NCBI GenBank assembly: GCA_023213395.1
Contig: CM041465.1
Span: 126,363,741 to 126,427,740, forward strand
DNA: 64,000 bases
Direction: 5' to 3'
Source: Cycas panzhihuaensis
Lineage: Eukaryota > Cycadophyta
The notes under the pieces: model-generated
Databases searched by the model: none
What the model saw: the letters and a program-made list of their open reading frames with translations, nothing else
What the model was told of the DNA's origin: nothing
Shown: in pieces, positions 11,192-25,339 of the stretch
Layout of the letters: each line of letters opens with the position of its first letter
Position numbering within the stretch: the stretch's first letter is position 1
Made by a program: the position numbers and the translations under genes

Positions 11192-14130
11192 GATGGGGTG
11201 TTGTTTGAAGAAAACCTATTCTTTAAGGTCTCTATTGAGGAAAGTACTCTTCACATCTATTTGCTAAATACGCCAATTAAATTAGATTGCTAAGGACATA
11301 ACCAAATGGAGTGTGATCACATTAGCTACCAGTGCAAAGGTCTTGTCATAATCAATCCCCTCTTATTATTTAAAACCACTTGCTATAAGGCGAGCTTTGC
11401 GAGTGTCATATTTTGTAAGGCCTTTTAGCAATTATGGGAGGAGGAACATCTATTAATAATTGTTATACCCATTAGGATTTAGTTGAATGCTAGTGGCTTC
11501 CACCTGAAGGTCATCAACTAAAATTAGAGGTAAAGTTATACTTTCTTGAGTTGTTGATGTAGATGCTACTGGAATCGATGAAGCAGCTGGAGTGTACGAG
11601 GAGGCTAGTATTGGTGGCTCCACAATTTGTCCAAGAGTCACTTAAGATGCATGAACTTCTTCTACTGCTATAATATAAGGTTGAGGTGGAGGTAGGTCCT
11701 ATGAATCTTCTATAAATATTATATCCCGTGTTGCGTAAACTTGGTTCCCAACCATGTCAAACACTTTATAGGCTTTCCAACCAAGTACATAATTAAGGAA
11801 GATGCATTTCAGACTCTTGTCATCAAGCTTGTGTTTGTTTTCCTTTGAAATATGTTTATATTCCATGCATCCAAAGATCTTCACGGGGGCTACCAATGGT
11901 TTCTGACATGACCAAACTTCTTCAAGAGTAATATTCCTAACTACAATTATGGGACTTATGTTGGTTAGATAAATAGTTATGGTTGTGGCATCAACCCAGG
12001 ATCTGGTGGTAAGATTTGCAGCACTGAGCATTGCTTTTCCTTTATTTATCAATGCCTAATTCATTCTTTTAACCACACCATTTGGTTGAGGTGTGTGGGG
12101 AGGTGAGAAGTGATGTTGGATGCCATGTTCCTTGCCCAAAATGTTGGACTGATTAGAAATATACTCGCCACCATTATCAGATCTAAGGAGCTTGATTATC
12201 ATTCTACTTTTCTTTTCTATGGCAGCTTTGAACTCTTTGAATTTATTTAGGGTTTTATACTTATTTCTCAGGAGATAAACCTACATTTTCCTTGAGAAGT
12301 CATCTATGAATGTGATGAAATGCCAGCTTTTATTGAGTGGTTAGACAGGTACCAACTTGAATTTCTGGGTGGACCATCTCTAACGGCGCTGAGGATCTCC
12401 ATGCGTTCTTAGAAGGAAAATTTTCTCATTAGTGCTTTTCTATTAGGCAAGCCTCACATATGTTGTTGTACCTCTTAATTTTATGTAAACCATGTACCAT
12501 TTGGAGCTTAAACATGAGGTCCAAGCTTTGCATGTTTAAATGACTTAGGCATTAATTCCATAGGTATACTTTGGAGCCATTTGAGATGATAATTTCCTTT
12601 TAATATGAGAATTCACCTGGTTCTTATATACAGGGGGACTCTTCATTAATGACTTCATTTACCTCATCAATTTGAGCTGTGTTGGGAATTGAACAAGCTT
12701 CATTTTATGGAGTAGTTGTAAGGGGGATACCACCCAACCTATATAGGCCACCATCTTCATATCTTATGGCCACAAGCTTGCACGTTGCATGATCTGCGAT
12801 TCTACTAATGCCCTAGACAAAGAGGACATCTAAATTCTATTTGTTTATTTCATTGATAGAGAGCAAGTTCATCTCCATTTCAGGTGCAAGGAATATATTA
12901 TTGATGTGGTGCCTCATATTGGAGTCCTTCAAAGCTATTGGAGCCCTACCAATTTTGGTCATTATCGTAAGCCAAATTATCCCCAAATGTGATAGTTTGA
13001 GTATCATTGGCGAGTCTCTTCTAACATTTTTCTAATCCGATCATATATCTCCTTGCACTGACTCGAAGCCATGCATCCTCATCAAGTTGTGCGAAAAATT
13101 TGTAAAAAATAGGTGATGGAAGGAGGAATCCTAATTGTGTACCACATTACTTCTGTATTATTTATTATTATGCTGGTTTCTTTAATTTTTGATAGTGAAT
13201 TACTGCTTATTTTGAGGTCTTTCTCCTTGGCGGTCTCGATTCCAATTATGTTGGTAGAATTGGCCTTGTGGTTGGAATGATGACCCTTCTTATTGTTGAA
13301 TAAGGCCTCTTTATTGGAAATATGGGCCTCCTTGTTACAAAATAAGACCTCGCTATTATGGAAACAGGGCTCTTTGTAGAAGGCACGATCCTCCTTAGTA
13401 ATATCCTTGTCTCTATTAAGAGTAACTAGGACCTCTTTATTGATATGAGGGTGGTCCTTATTAGTAGGTTAGGCCTAATCGTTGATAATAAGAGGTAGCT
13501 TATTAGAAGCGAGGCCCATATGATTGACTCAATTGATTTTACAAGAGTTGTGAATCAACTTGTCCTCACTTGCATTAACAGAAGTGTCTTTTTTTATCAT
13601 AGTAGAGGCAACTGACATCTGGTCTAACCTATTAATTCTTTTAAAGTTGTGCATATGGCTGGTATTGAGACTGGAGTGCGATGAGTTAGACGGGAGGAGG
13701 AGGTGTTAATTGGTTATTACTTCTTTTAGGTTGGTTGTTGATATGGCTCTTGGGATATGGTCAGAGAATCTAAGTGTTGAGTTAGATCTTGGTGTTGACT
13801 AAGTTGTTGAGTTGATCTATTGATAGTCTTACGCTTTTCTGAGTTATGAAATTTGTAAAGGTAGGAGCGGGGTTAGATATACATGTCGCCCCAAGTCAGT
13901 CAGTTGAGTATATTCTCCTCTTATAACAAGAGTTCCTCACAGGTTGTGAAGTCTATTTTGGAATAATTACCATTTAATTTGGAAACAAAGGAGTTATATT
14001 CTATAGGTAGGATGTCAATGATGCTAGAGATTAAATCATGGTTTGAAAGTGGTTCATTAAGGATTATAAGTTAGTTCCTAGTTATTTTGATTTTAATCAA
14101 GTGGTGTGCTGTGCCAGAAAATGTATACTT
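11192..14130 (-). pseudogene. Ty1/copia gag-PR-IN-RT(start) relic (U1 class)
   Basis: On the minus strand from 14130 down come the UBN2-like Gag (about 13900-14090), a protease relic near 13060, pre-integrase near 12470-12600, the integrase (11699-12350) and the RVT_2 start (11192-11640). The integrase keeps LRSDNGG-like sequence, but the catalytic Glu of the usual GVAERKN motif is Lys (GVVKRM near 12075). The longest clean stretch is 117 residues at 11699-12052. No product is expected. Confidence 0.75.
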
Positions 14131-14189
14131 TTATCAAAACGTTATGAACTTAAAGAAGATAAGTCATGAAAATAAGATTAATTTTAGAT

Positions 14190-14930
14190 TCACGTATTCA
14201 TTATAGGGTGTACCCTATGCTTGGCACAAATAATTATACCCAACTAAGACATGGGAGAATATTATGAAGTAATTTAAGGAGATATTGTAAAAGTTTTTAA
14301 GTAATGAGGTAGTGGAGTTATCTCTCAAGGAAATGAGATAAAGGCTAGTAGAATTACTTTTAATACGTATATGAAAAATAAATATTAAAGTTGTAAGTAT
14401 TATGAATGGAGAAAAAATCATGGATTATAATAAGAGAAACTATTTTATAAATGGGCTAAATTCTAAAGTAAGGGCCATAATGGTGATTCATTCCTTGAAA
14501 TGCTTCCATTTCACACATGAGTTGGTATTACACTTTGAGAAAGAGATGGGCATTCACTCACAAGATAAAATGTAATAATTTAGAAGCCAAAATATAAATA
14601 AACCTTGCTATTAAGAAACAAAAATAAAGGAGACCTCAAAAGTAGAAGCCTTTAAAAAGGAAGTCACAAGATTAAAGTTATAAAGAAAGAAACATCAGCT
14701 TACTAAGGAGAAGAAGAATAAAAAATTATAAGGGTATGATAGTAATTGAAGAAGTGGTGTCACATTTGTGATAATAATTCATATTCTAGTAAAAAATGTG
14801 ACCTAAATGAGAGGAATAATATGGTAAAAGAGTAAAGTACATGGTGTTATATTTATGATATGTATAACCATAATATGAATAAACACTATTTTAATATATG
14901 TAAAACAAACCAATACGGTACAAGTTATGG
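14190..14930 (+). pseudogene. Plus-strand gag relic with two zinc knuckles (U1 class)
   Basis: This copy has the fuller middle part (about 14400-14550), where one frame reads MNGEKIMDYNKRNYF, GLNSKVRAIM and FTHELVLHFEKEM, resembling the end of a Retrotrans_gag domain. The knuckles follow at about 14758-14890, again with Tyr and His substitutions. It starts about 60-100 bp from the Gag end of the opposite-strand copia relic. Confidence 0.55.
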
Positions 14931-15589
14931 AAGAAGGAACAACTTAACCATGATGCAATATACTAATGACGCAGGAAGGCATGTGAAAAAATAATAATGC
15001 ATGAAGAGAGAGTAAAGGAAATGTACTAAACTAACTAAAATAATAGAGATAAAATTGATCTATCCTCATAGAAAATACCTATAGAGATCAAACATCACCT
15101 AATAAGAATTTATTAAAATCTAAGAGGTCCACTAGAGCATATATGCCTAAACTATTGAGAAAAGTATGTGCTTGGCCTATTGCAGATACCCTTTATAAAG
15201 AAGAATATCCTATCTAACCCAGACTCTTAAATATACCTAAAACACTAGACTCAATCTTAAAATATGAGAAGGGACTAACTAGAGTAAGAGGCCTAAAGGA
15301 GTTAAGACCACATGATCCATATGATCATTAGGTAGGTTCTTGGAAAATTATCAATAGCAGTGACTCATCTCACATAAGTTTGAGATAGGCTAACAGTACA
15401 TGCATTTAACTCCAACTAGCATCAAGCTCTAATAGGTAAAATAAAAAGAGGCCATTGCTCTCAATAAGATGCATAGAGTTCACTTTCGGTTGTTGAGGCC
15501 ACACATATAAATGCATAGTGAGGGTAGATGCCCACCATTAGGCCAATCAGAATATGAATCGTAAGACTCTTCTCACATAAGGCCAAAAG
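14931..15589. other. AT-rich spacer of the tandem unit (U1)
   Basis: No gene or RNA is recognised. It is homologous to 3071-3727 and to the same part of every U1-U3 unit. Confidence 0.5.
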
Positions 15590-16070
15590 ATCACCTCTCT
15601 CATCTAATGGTTAAATCTAGGTTCAAAGAAAGTGATCTACCTTATTTGTAAAAGAATAAGTACTTTGAGATATTATGTATCTTGATGTATTTTGTATATG
15701 CAAGAAGATAATTTATATCTTCTTGTTGTTTAGAGGAGTAAAGTCAAATAATTATTGTTGAACTAATTTCTAGGTGTGATGTTGATGTACTCTAAAGTAA
15801 ATAAATGGCAATTCATTATTTTGAATCAAATAAGAAAACCAATGACAAAAAAGAGTTAAATTTAAGATTCGAAATGTTTATTAGATGAATAAAGAGCGTA
15901 GAAGTTATTTTCTTTCATTGCATTTAGACGTTACTAATATTGACAACACAATGTAGATGATGCACTATAAGGAGATTACATCTGCATTCATTTTAGTTTG
16001 TAGAAATGGTGCTTCAAAGCTTCGTTAGCTGAAAGACATTCCCTTGGGTCAAACTTCAGTAAATCTCGAA
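15590..16070 (-). pseudogene. LAMMER kinase 3' tail relic (U1)
   Basis: This is homologous to 5931-6420. It is more diverged than the other tails: the 'gattcccagg' block near 15972 is missing. Confidence 0.7.
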
Positions 16071-19020
16071 GATGGGGTGTTGTTTGAAGAAAACCTCTTC
16101 TTTAAGGTCTCTATTGAGGAAAGTACCCTTCACATCCATTTGCTAAATATTTCGATTAAATTAGATTGCTAAGGACATAACCAAACGGAATGTGATCACA
16201 TTGGCTACCGGTGCAAAGGTCTTGTGATAATCAATCCCCTCTTGTTATTTAAAACCTCCCGCTATAAGGCGAGCTTTGCGAGTGTCATACTTTCTAAGGC
16301 CTTTTAACATTTATGGGAGGAGGAACATCCATTAATAATTGTTATACCCATTAGGATTTAGTTGAATGCTAGTGGCTTCCACCTGAAGTTCATAAACTAA
16401 AATTGGATGTAAAGTTATACTTTCTTGAGTTGTTGATGTAGATACTCTTTGGAATCGATGAAGGAGCTGGAGTGTAGGAGGAGGCTAGTTTTGGTGGCTC
16501 GACAATTTGTCCAAGAGTCACTTAAGATACAAAACCTACTTCTACTGCTATAATATAAGGTTGAGGTGGAGGTAGGTCCTATAAATCTTCTATAAATATT
16601 ATATCCAGTGTTACGTAAACTTGGTTACCAACTATGTCAAACACTTTATAGGCTTTACAACAAAGTACATAGCTAAGGAAGATGCATTTCAGGCTCTTGT
16701 CATCAAGCTTCTTTTTGTTTTCCTTTGAAATATATTTATATTCCATGCATCCAAAGATCTTCACGAGTACTACCGATGGTTTCTGACTTGACTAAACTTC
16801 TTCAAGAGTAATATTCCTAACTACAATTCTGGGACTTATGTTGGTTAGATAAGTAGTTATGGTTGTGGCATCAACCTAAGATCTGGTGGTAAGATTTGCA
16901 GGACTAACCATTCCTTTTCCTTTATTTATCAATCTCTAATTCATTCTTTTCACTACGATTTTGTTGAGTTGTGTGGGGAGATGGGAACTGATGTTGGATG
17001 CCATGTCCCTTGCCCAAAATGTTGAGCTGATTAGAAATATACTCACCACCATTATCAGATCTAAGGAGCTTGATTATCATTCTACTTTTCTTTTCTATGG
17101 CAGCTTTGAACTCTTTGAATTTATTTAGGGTTTTATACTTATTTCTTAGGAAATAGACCTACATTTTCCTTGAGATGTCATCTATGAATGTGATGAAATG
17201 CCAGTTTTTATTGAGTGGTTAGGCGGTATCAACAAGTAAATTTACGGGTGGACCATCTTTAGCATTTGAGGGATCTCCATGCGTTCTTAGAAGGAAAATT
17301 TTCTCGTTAGTACTTTTCTATTAGGCAAGCATGACATATGTTGTTGTACCTCTTAATTTTATGTAAGCAGGTATGCGCTTTGGAGCTTAAACGTGAGGTC
17401 CAAGCTTTGCATGTTTAAATGGCTTAGTCATTAAATCCATAGATATACTTTGGAGCTATTTAAGATGACAATTTCCTTTCAATATGAGAATTGACCTGGT
17501 TCTTATATACAAGGAGACTCTTCATTAATGACTTCATTTACCTTATCAGTTGGGTTGTGTTGGGAATTGAACAAGCTTTATTTTATAGAGTAGTTGTAAG
17601 GGGGATACCACCAAACCTATATAGGCCACCATCTTCATGTCTTTTGGCCACAGGTTTGCATGTTGCATGATCTGCGATTCTAGTAATGCCCTAGCTAAAG
17701 AGGACATCTAAATTCGGTTTATTTATTTCATTGATAGAGAGCAAGTTCATCTCCATTTCGGGTGCAAGGAATATATTATTGATGTGGTGCCTCGTATTGG
17801 AGTCCTTCAAAGCTATTGGAGCACTATCGATTTTGGTTATTATCGTAAGTCAAATTATCCCCAAATGTGAAAGTTTGAGTATGGATTGCGCGGGTCTCTT
17901 CTAACATTTTTTCTAATCCGATCATATATCTCGTTACAACTGTCTCAAGGAGCCATGCATCCTCATCAAGTTGTGAAGAAACAGCTGCAAAGAATAGGTT
18001 ATGGAAGGAGGAATCCTAATTGTCTACCACATTACTTCCCTATTATTTATTATTATGCTGGTTCCTTTAATTTTTGATAGTGAATTGCTGCTTATTTTGA
18101 GGTCTTTCTCCTTGGCGGTCTCAGATTCGAATTGTGTTGGTAGAATTAGCCTTGTGGTTGGAATGATGACCCTTCGTATTATTGAATAAGGCCTCTTTAT
18201 TAGAAATATCAGCCTCCTTGTTACAAAATAAGACCTCGCTATTATGGAAACAAGGCTCTCTGTAGAAGGCACGATCCTTCTTAGTAATATCCTTGTCTCT
18301 ATTAAGAGTAACTAAGACCTCCTTGTTGATATGAGGGTGGTTCTTATTAGTAGATTAGGCCTAATCGTTGATAATAAGAGGTAGCTTATTAGAAGCGAGG
18401 CCCATATGATTGGCTCAATTGATTTTACAAGAGCTGTAAATCAACTTGTCCTCACTTGCATTAACTAAGTGTCTTTTCTAATTATAGTAGAGGCAATTGA
18501 CATTTGGTCTCACCTATTAATTCTTTTAAAGTTGTGCATATGGATGGTATTGAGATTGCTGATGCCAATGAGTTAGACGGGAGGATGAGGTGTTAATTGG
18601 TTATTACTTCTCTTAGGTTGGATGTTGATATGGCTCTTGGGATGTGGTCAGAGAATCCAATTGTTGAGTTAGATCTTGGTGTTGACTAAGCTGTTGAGTT
18701 GATCTATTGATAGTCTTACGCTTTTATGAGTTATGGGCTGTAAAGGTAGGAGCGGGGTTTGATATACATGTCGCCCTAAGTCAGTTGAGTATATTCTCCT
18801 CTTATAACAAGAGTTCCTCACAGGTCGTGAAGTCTATTTTGGAATAATTACCATGTAATTCGGAAACAAAGGAGTTATATTATATAGATAGGATGTCAGT
18901 GATGCTAGAGATTAAATCATGGTTTAAAAGTAGTTCATTAAGGATTATAAGTTAGTTCCTAGTTATTTTGACTTTAATCAAGTGGCGTGCAACACTGCCA
19001 AAAAAGGTATACCTTTATTA
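16071..19020 (-). pseudogene. Ty1/copia gag-PR-IN-RT(start) relic (U2 class)
   Basis: The parts and order are the same as in U1. The integrase C-terminal stretch with FGCMEYKYISKENKKKLDDK is open at 16579-16764. The protease site is further decayed: WLLET near 17945, where other classes keep WLLES. The Gag end abuts the plus-strand gag relic near 19020-19080. Confidence 0.75.
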
Positions 19021-19070
19021 AAACTTTATGAACTTAAAGAAGATAAGTTATGAAAATAAGATTAATTTTA

Positions 19071-19075
19071 GATTC
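19071..19075. other. Empty target site (GATTC) matching insertion 2
   Basis: 'attttagattcacgtattt' is continuous here. In the paralogous U2 unit, GATTC is duplicated on each side of the 5.1 kb copia element (54357-54361 and 59503-59507). Confidence 0.95.
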
Positions 19076-19079
19076 ACGT

Positions 19080-19810
19080 ATTTATTATAGGGTGTACCCT
19101 ATGCTTGGCACAAATAATTACACCCAACTAAGACATGGGAGAATATTATGAAGTAATTTAAGGAGATATTGTAAAAGTTTTTAAGTAATGAGGTAGTGGA
19201 GTTATCTCTCAAGGAAATGAGATAAAGGCTAATAGAATTACTATTAATACGTATATAAAAAATAAATATTAAAGTTGTAAGTATTATGAATGGAGAAAAA
19301 ATCATGGATTATAATAAGAGAAACTATTTTATAAATGGGCTAAATTCTAAAGTAAGGGCCACAATGGTGACTCATTCCTTGAAATGCTTCTATTTCACAC
19401 ATGAGTTGGTATGCAACCATAAACCTTATTATTTAGACCACGAGACAAAATGTAATAATTAATAAGCCAAAATATAAATAAACCTTGCTATTAAGTAACA
19501 AAAGTAAAGGAGACCTCAAAAGTAGAAGCCTTTAAAAAGGAAGTCATAAGGTTAAAGTTATAAAGAAAGAAACCTCAACTTACTAAGGAGAAGAAGAACA
19601 AAAAAATATAGGGGTATGAGCAGTAATTGAAGAAGTGGTGTCACATTTGTGATAATAATTCATATTACGGTAAAAATGTGACCTAAATGAGAGGAATAAT
19701 ATGGTAAAAAAGTAAAGTATATGGTGTTATATTTGTGATTTGGATAACCATAAAATGAATAAACACTATTTTAATATATGTAAAATAAACCAATACGGTA
19801 CAAGTTATGG
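19080..19810 (+). pseudogene. Plus-strand gag relic with two zinc knuckles (U2 class)
   Basis: This carries the U2-specific deletion near 19406. The knuckle region lies near 19635-19775. The reading is the same as in the other units, with several stops. Confidence 0.55.
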
Positions 19811-20459
19811 AAGAAGGAACAACTGAACCATGATGCAATATACTAATGAAGCAGGAAGGCATGTGAAAAAGTAATAATGCATGAAGAGAGAGTAAAGGAA
19901 ATGTACTAAACTAACTAAAATAATAGAGATAAAATTAATCTATCCTCATAGAAAATACCTATAGAGATCAAACATCACGTAATAAGAAGGCTGTCAAAAT
20001 CTAAGAGGCCCACTAGAGCATATATGCCCAAACTATTGAGAAAAGTATGTGCTTGGCCTATTGTAGATACCCTTTATAAAGAAGAATGTCCTATCCTAAC
20101 CCAGACTCTTAAATATACCTAAAACACTAGACTCAATCTTAAAATATGAGAAGGGACTAACTAGAGCAAGAGGCCTAAAGGAGTTAAGACCATAGGATCC
20201 ATATGATCATTAGGTAGGTTCTTGGAAAATTATCAATAGTAGTGACTCATCTCACATAAGTTTGAGATAGGCTAATAGTACATGCATTTAACTCCAACTA
20301 GCATCAAGCTCTAATAGGTAAAATAAAAAGAGGCCCTTTGCTCTCAATAAGATGCATAGAGTTCACTTTCGGTTGTTGAGGCCACACATATAAGCATAGT
20401 GAGGGTAGATGCCCACCATTAGGCCAATCAGAATATGAATCGTAAGACTCTTCTCACAT
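19811..20459. other. AT-rich spacer of the tandem unit (U2)
   Basis: Nothing is recognised beyond homology to the other unit spacers. Confidence 0.5.
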
Positions 20460-20968
20460 AAGGTCAAAAGATCACCTCTCTCATCTAATGGTTAAATCTA
20501 GGTTCAAAGAAAGTGATCTACCTTATTTGTAAAAGAATAAGTACTTTGAGATATTATGTATCTTGATGTATTTTGTATATGCAAGAAGATAATTTATATC
20601 TTCTTGTTGTTTAGGAGATTAAAGTCAAATAATTATTGTTGAACTAATTTCTAGGTGTGATGTTGATGTACTCTAAAGTAAATAAATAGGAATTCATTAT
20701 TTTGAATCAAATAAGAAAACCAATGACAAAAAAGAGTTAAATTTAAGAATCGAAATGTTTACTAGGCGAATAAAGGGCGTAGAAACATTGTTTTCTTTCA
20801 TTGTGTTTGGGCGTTACTAATATTGACAACACAATGTAGATGATGCACTATCGAAGCGAATGATTCCCAGGGATTACATCTACCTTCATTTTAGTTTGTA
20901 GAAATGGTGCTTCAAAGCTTCCTTAGTAGAAAGACGTTCCCTTGGGTCAAACTTCAACAAACCTCGAA
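20460..20968 (-). pseudogene. LAMMER kinase 3' tail relic (U2)
   Basis: Homologous to 5931-6420, ending 'caaacctcgaa' at the unit junction. Confidence 0.75.
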
Positions 20969-23910
20969 GATGGGGTGTTGTTTGAAGAAAACGTCTTCTT
21001 TAAGGTCTCTGTTGAGGAAAGTACCCTTCACATCTATTTGCTAAATATGTCGATTAAATTAGATTGCTAAGGACATAACCAAATGGAATGTGATCACATT
21101 GGCTATCGGTGCAAAGGTCTTATCATAATCAATCCCCTCTTGTTATTTAAAAGCTCTTGTTATAAGGCGAGCTTTGCGAGTGTCATACTTTGTAAGGCCT
21201 TTTAGCAGTTATGGGAGGAGGAACATCCATTAATAATTGTTATACCCATTAGGATTTAGTTGAATGCTAGTGGCTTCCACCTGAAGTTCATCAACTAAAA
21301 TTGGAGGTAAAGTTATACTTTCTTGAGTTGTTGATGTAGATGCTCTTTGGAATCGATGAAGGAGAATTTGTAGGAGGAGACTAGTTTTGATGGCTCCACA
21401 ATTTGTCCAAGAGTCACTTAAGATACATAAACTACTTCTACTACTATAATATAAGGTTGAGGTGAAGGTAGGTCCTATGAATCTTCTATAAATATTATAT
21501 CTCGTGTTGCGTAAACTTGGTTACCAACTATGTCAAACACTTTATAGGCTTTACAACCAAGTACATAGCTAAAGAAGATGCATTTTAGGCTCTTGTCATC
21601 AAGCTTCTTTTCATTTTCCTTTGAAATATATTTATATTCCATGCATCCAAAGAATTGCAGTACTATCGATGGTTTCGACTGACCAAACTTCTTCAAGAGT
21701 AATATTCCTAAGTGCAATTCTAGGACTTATGTTGGTTAGGTAAGTAGTTATGGTTGTGGCATCAACCCAAGATCTAGTGGTAAGATTTGCAACACTAAGC
21801 ATGGCTTCTCCTTTATTTATCAATGTCTAATTCATTCTTTTGACTACACCATTTTGTTGAGGTGTGTGAGGAGTTGGGAGGCGATGTTGGATGCCATGTT
21901 CTCTTGCCCAAAATGTTGAACTGATTAGAACTATACTCTAAGCCACCATTATCAGATTTAAGGAGCTTGATTATCATTCTACTTTTCTTTTTTATGGCAG
22001 CTTTGAACTCTTTGAATTTATTTAGGGTTTTATACTTTTTTCTCAGGAGATAGACCTACATTTTCCTTGAGAAGTCATCTATGAATGTGATGAAATGCCA
22101 GCTTTTATTGAGTGGTTAGGCAGTCTGCCGATCTGCGAATTTCTGGGTGGACCGTCTCTAACGGCGTTGAGGATCTCCATGCGTTCTTAGAAGGAAAAAT
22201 TTCTCTTTAGTGCTTTTCTATTAGGCAAGCCTCACATATGTTGTTGTACCTCTTAATTTTATGTAAACCATGTACCATTTGGAGCTTAAACATGAGGTCC
22301 AAGCTTTGCATGTTTAAATGACTTAGGCATTAATTCCATAGGTGTACTTTGGAGCTATTTGAGATGATAATTTCCTTTCAATATGAGAATTCACCTGGTT
22401 CTTATATCTGAGACTCTTCATTAATGACTTCATTTACCTTATCAATTTGAGCTATGTTGGGAATTGAACAAGCTTCATTTTATGGAGTAGTTGTAAGGGG
22501 GATACCACCCAACCTATATAGGCCACCATCTTCATATCTTATGGCCACAAGCTTGCACGTTGCATGATCTGCGATTCTACTAATGTCCTAGACAAAGAGG
22601 ACATCTAAATTCTGTTTGTTTATTTCATTGATATAGGGCAAGTTCATCTCCATTTCAGGTGCAAGGAATATATTATTGATGTGGTGCCTCATATTGGAGT
22701 CCTTCAAAGCTATTGGAGCCCTACCAATTTTGGTATTATCGTAAGTCAAATTATCCCCAAATGTGATAGTTTAAGTATCGACTGGGCGGGTCTCTTCTAA
22801 TATTTTTTCTAATCCGATCATATATCTCGTTGCACCTGACTCAAGGAGCCATGCATCCTCATCAAGTTGTGAAGAAAGAGCTGCAAAGAATAGGTGATGG
22901 AAGGAGGAATCCTAATTGTCTACCACATTACTTTCCTATTATTTATTATTATCTTTGGTTTCTTTAATTTTTGATAGTGAATTGTAGCTTATTTTGAGGT
23001 CTTTCTCCTTGAGCAGGTCTCTGATTCCAATTGTGTTGGTAGAATTGGCCTTGTGGTTGGAATGATGACCCTTCTTATTGTTGAATAAGGCCTCTTCATT
23101 GGAAATATAGGCCTCCTTGTTACAAAATAAGACCTCGCTATTATGGAAACGGGGCTCTTTGTAGAAGGCACGATCCTCCTTAGTAATATCCTTGTCTCTA
23201 TTAAGAGTAACTAGGACCTCCTTGTTGATATGAGGGTGGTCCTTATTAGTAGATTAGGCCTAATGGTTGATAATAAGAGGTAGCTTATTAGAAGTGAGGC
23301 CTATATGATTGGCTCAATTGATTTTACAAGAGTTGTGAATCAACTTGTCCTCACTTGCATTAACAGAAGTGCCTTTTTTTATCATAGTAGAGGCAACTGA
23401 CATATGGTCTAACCTATTAATTCTTTTAAAGTTGTGCATATGGCTGGTATTGAGGCTAGCGATGCCCGATGAGTTAGGCAGGAGGAGGAGGAGGTGTTAA
23501 TTGGTTATTACTTCTCTTAGGTTGGTTGTTGATATGGCTCTTGGGATATGGTCAGAGAATCCAAGTGTTGAGTTAGATCTTGGTGTTGACTAAGCTGTTG
23601 AGTTGATCTATTAATAGTCTTACGCTTTTATGAGTTATGAAATTTGTAAAGGTAGGAGCGGGGTTAGATATACATGTCGCCCCAAGTCAGTCAGTTGAGT
23701 ATATTCTCCTCTTATAACAAGAGTTCCTCACAGGTCGTGAAGTCTATTTTGGAATAATTACCATTTAATTTGGAAACAAAGGAGTTATATTCTATAGAGA
23801 TTAAATCATGGTTTGAAAGTGGCTCGTTAAGGATTATAGGTTAGTTGGGAGTTATTTTGAGTTTAATGAAGTGGTGTGCTGTTGCCAGCGTATACCTTTA
23901 TCAAAACGTT
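20969..23910 (-). pseudogene. Ty1/copia gag-PR-IN-RT(start) relic (U3 class, complete)
   Basis: The RVT_2 start lies at 20969-21230, integrase at 21475-22090, pre-integrase near 22200-22330, protease near 22850 and UBN2-like Gag near 23640-23870. The integrase frame is broken near 21660, where the 61907-62260 copy is open for 117 residues. Confidence 0.75.
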
Positions 23911-23959
23911 ATGAACTTAAAGAAGATAAGTCATGAAAATAAGATTAATTTTAGATTCA

Positions 23960-24680
23960 CCTATTCATTATAGGGTGTACCCTATGCTTGGCACAAATAA
24001 TTATACCCAACTAAGACATGGGAGAATATTATGAAGTAATTTAAGGAGATATTGTAAAAGTTTTTAAGTAATGAGGTAGTGGAGTTATCTCTCAAGGAAA
24101 TGAGATAAAGGCTAGTAGAATTACTTTTAATACGTATATGAAAAATAAATATTAAAGTTGTAAGTATTATGAATGGAGAAAAAATCATGGATTATAAGAA
24201 GAGAAACTATTTTACAAATGGGCTAAATTCCATTTCACACATGAGTTGGTATTACACTTTGAGAAAGAGATGGGCATTTAAAAGGGCGGCCATAAACCTT
24301 ATTATTTAGATCACAAGATAAAATGTAATAATTAAGAAGCCAAAATATAAATAAACCTTGCTATTAAGTAACAAAAATAAAGGAGACCTCAAAAGTAGAA
24401 GCCTTTAAAAAGGAAGTCACAAGATTAAAGTTATAAAGAAAGAAACCTAAACTTACTAAGGAGAAGAAGAACAAAAAAATATAGGGGTAACGAACTGTAA
24501 TTAAAGAAGTGGTGTCACATTTGTGATAATAATTCATATTCTAGTAAAAAATGTGACCTAAATGAGAGGAATAATATGGTAAAAAAGTAAAGTACATGGT
24601 GTTATATTTGTGATATGGATAACCATAATATGAATAAACACTATTTTAATATATATAAAACAAACCAATACGGTACAAGT
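23960..24680 (+). pseudogene. Plus-strand gag relic with two zinc knuckles (U3 class, complete)
   Basis: Homologous to 2341-3070, with the same class deletion near 24228. The knuckles lie near 24514-24642. Confidence 0.55.
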
Positions 24681-25339
24681 TATGGAAGAAGGAACGACTT
24701 AACCATGATGCAATATACTAATGGCGCAGGAAGGCATGTGAAAAAATAATAATGCATGAAGAGAGAGTAAAGGAAATGTACTAAACTAACTAAAATAATA
24801 GAGATAAAATTGATCTATCCTCATAGAAAATACCTATAGAGATCAAACATCACCTAATAAGAAGGCTGTCAAAATCTAAGAGGTCCACTAGAGCATATAT
24901 GCCTAAACTATTGAGAAAAGTATGTGCTTGGCCTATTGCAGATACCCTTTATAAAGGAGAATATCCTATCCTAACCCAGACTCTTAAATATACCTAAAAC
25001 ACTAGACTCAATCTTAAAATATGAGAAGGGACTAACTAGAGTAAGAGGCCTAAAGGAGTTAAGACCACAGGATCCACATGATCATTAGGTAGGTTCTTGG
25101 AAAATTATCAATTGCAGTGACTCATCTCACATAAGTTTGAGATAGGCTAATAATAGTACATGCATTTAACTCCAACTGGCATCAAGCTCTAATAGGTAAA
25201 ATAAAAGAGGCCCTTTGCTCTCAATAAGATGCATAGAGTTCACTTTCGGTTGTTGAGGCCGCACATATAAGCATAGTGGCGTAGATGCCGACGATTAGGC
25301 CATTAAGAATATGAATCGTAAGACTCTTCTCACATAAGG
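24681..25339. other. AT-rich spacer of the tandem unit (U3)
   Basis: No gene is recognised. Confidence 0.5.

Larger units (their letters stand above)
11192..16070. repeat. Tandem unit, U1 class, first copy (4879 bp)
   Basis: It runs from junction to junction and pairs with 46412-51352. The two differ by 62 bp, partly from a ~35 bp gap near 14551, where 'gggcattcactcacaag' replaces the longer version at 49787. It holds the copia relic, the plus-strand gag relic, a spacer and the kinase tail. Confidence 0.85.
16071..20968. repeat. Tandem unit, U2 class, first copy (4898 bp)
   Basis: It pairs with 51353-61399 after removing insertion 2. The class mark is a deletion in the plus-strand gag: 'gttggtatgcaaccataaacc' near 19406, also seen near 59837, replaces a longer stretch with 'ttacactttgagaaagag'. 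Confidence 0.85.
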
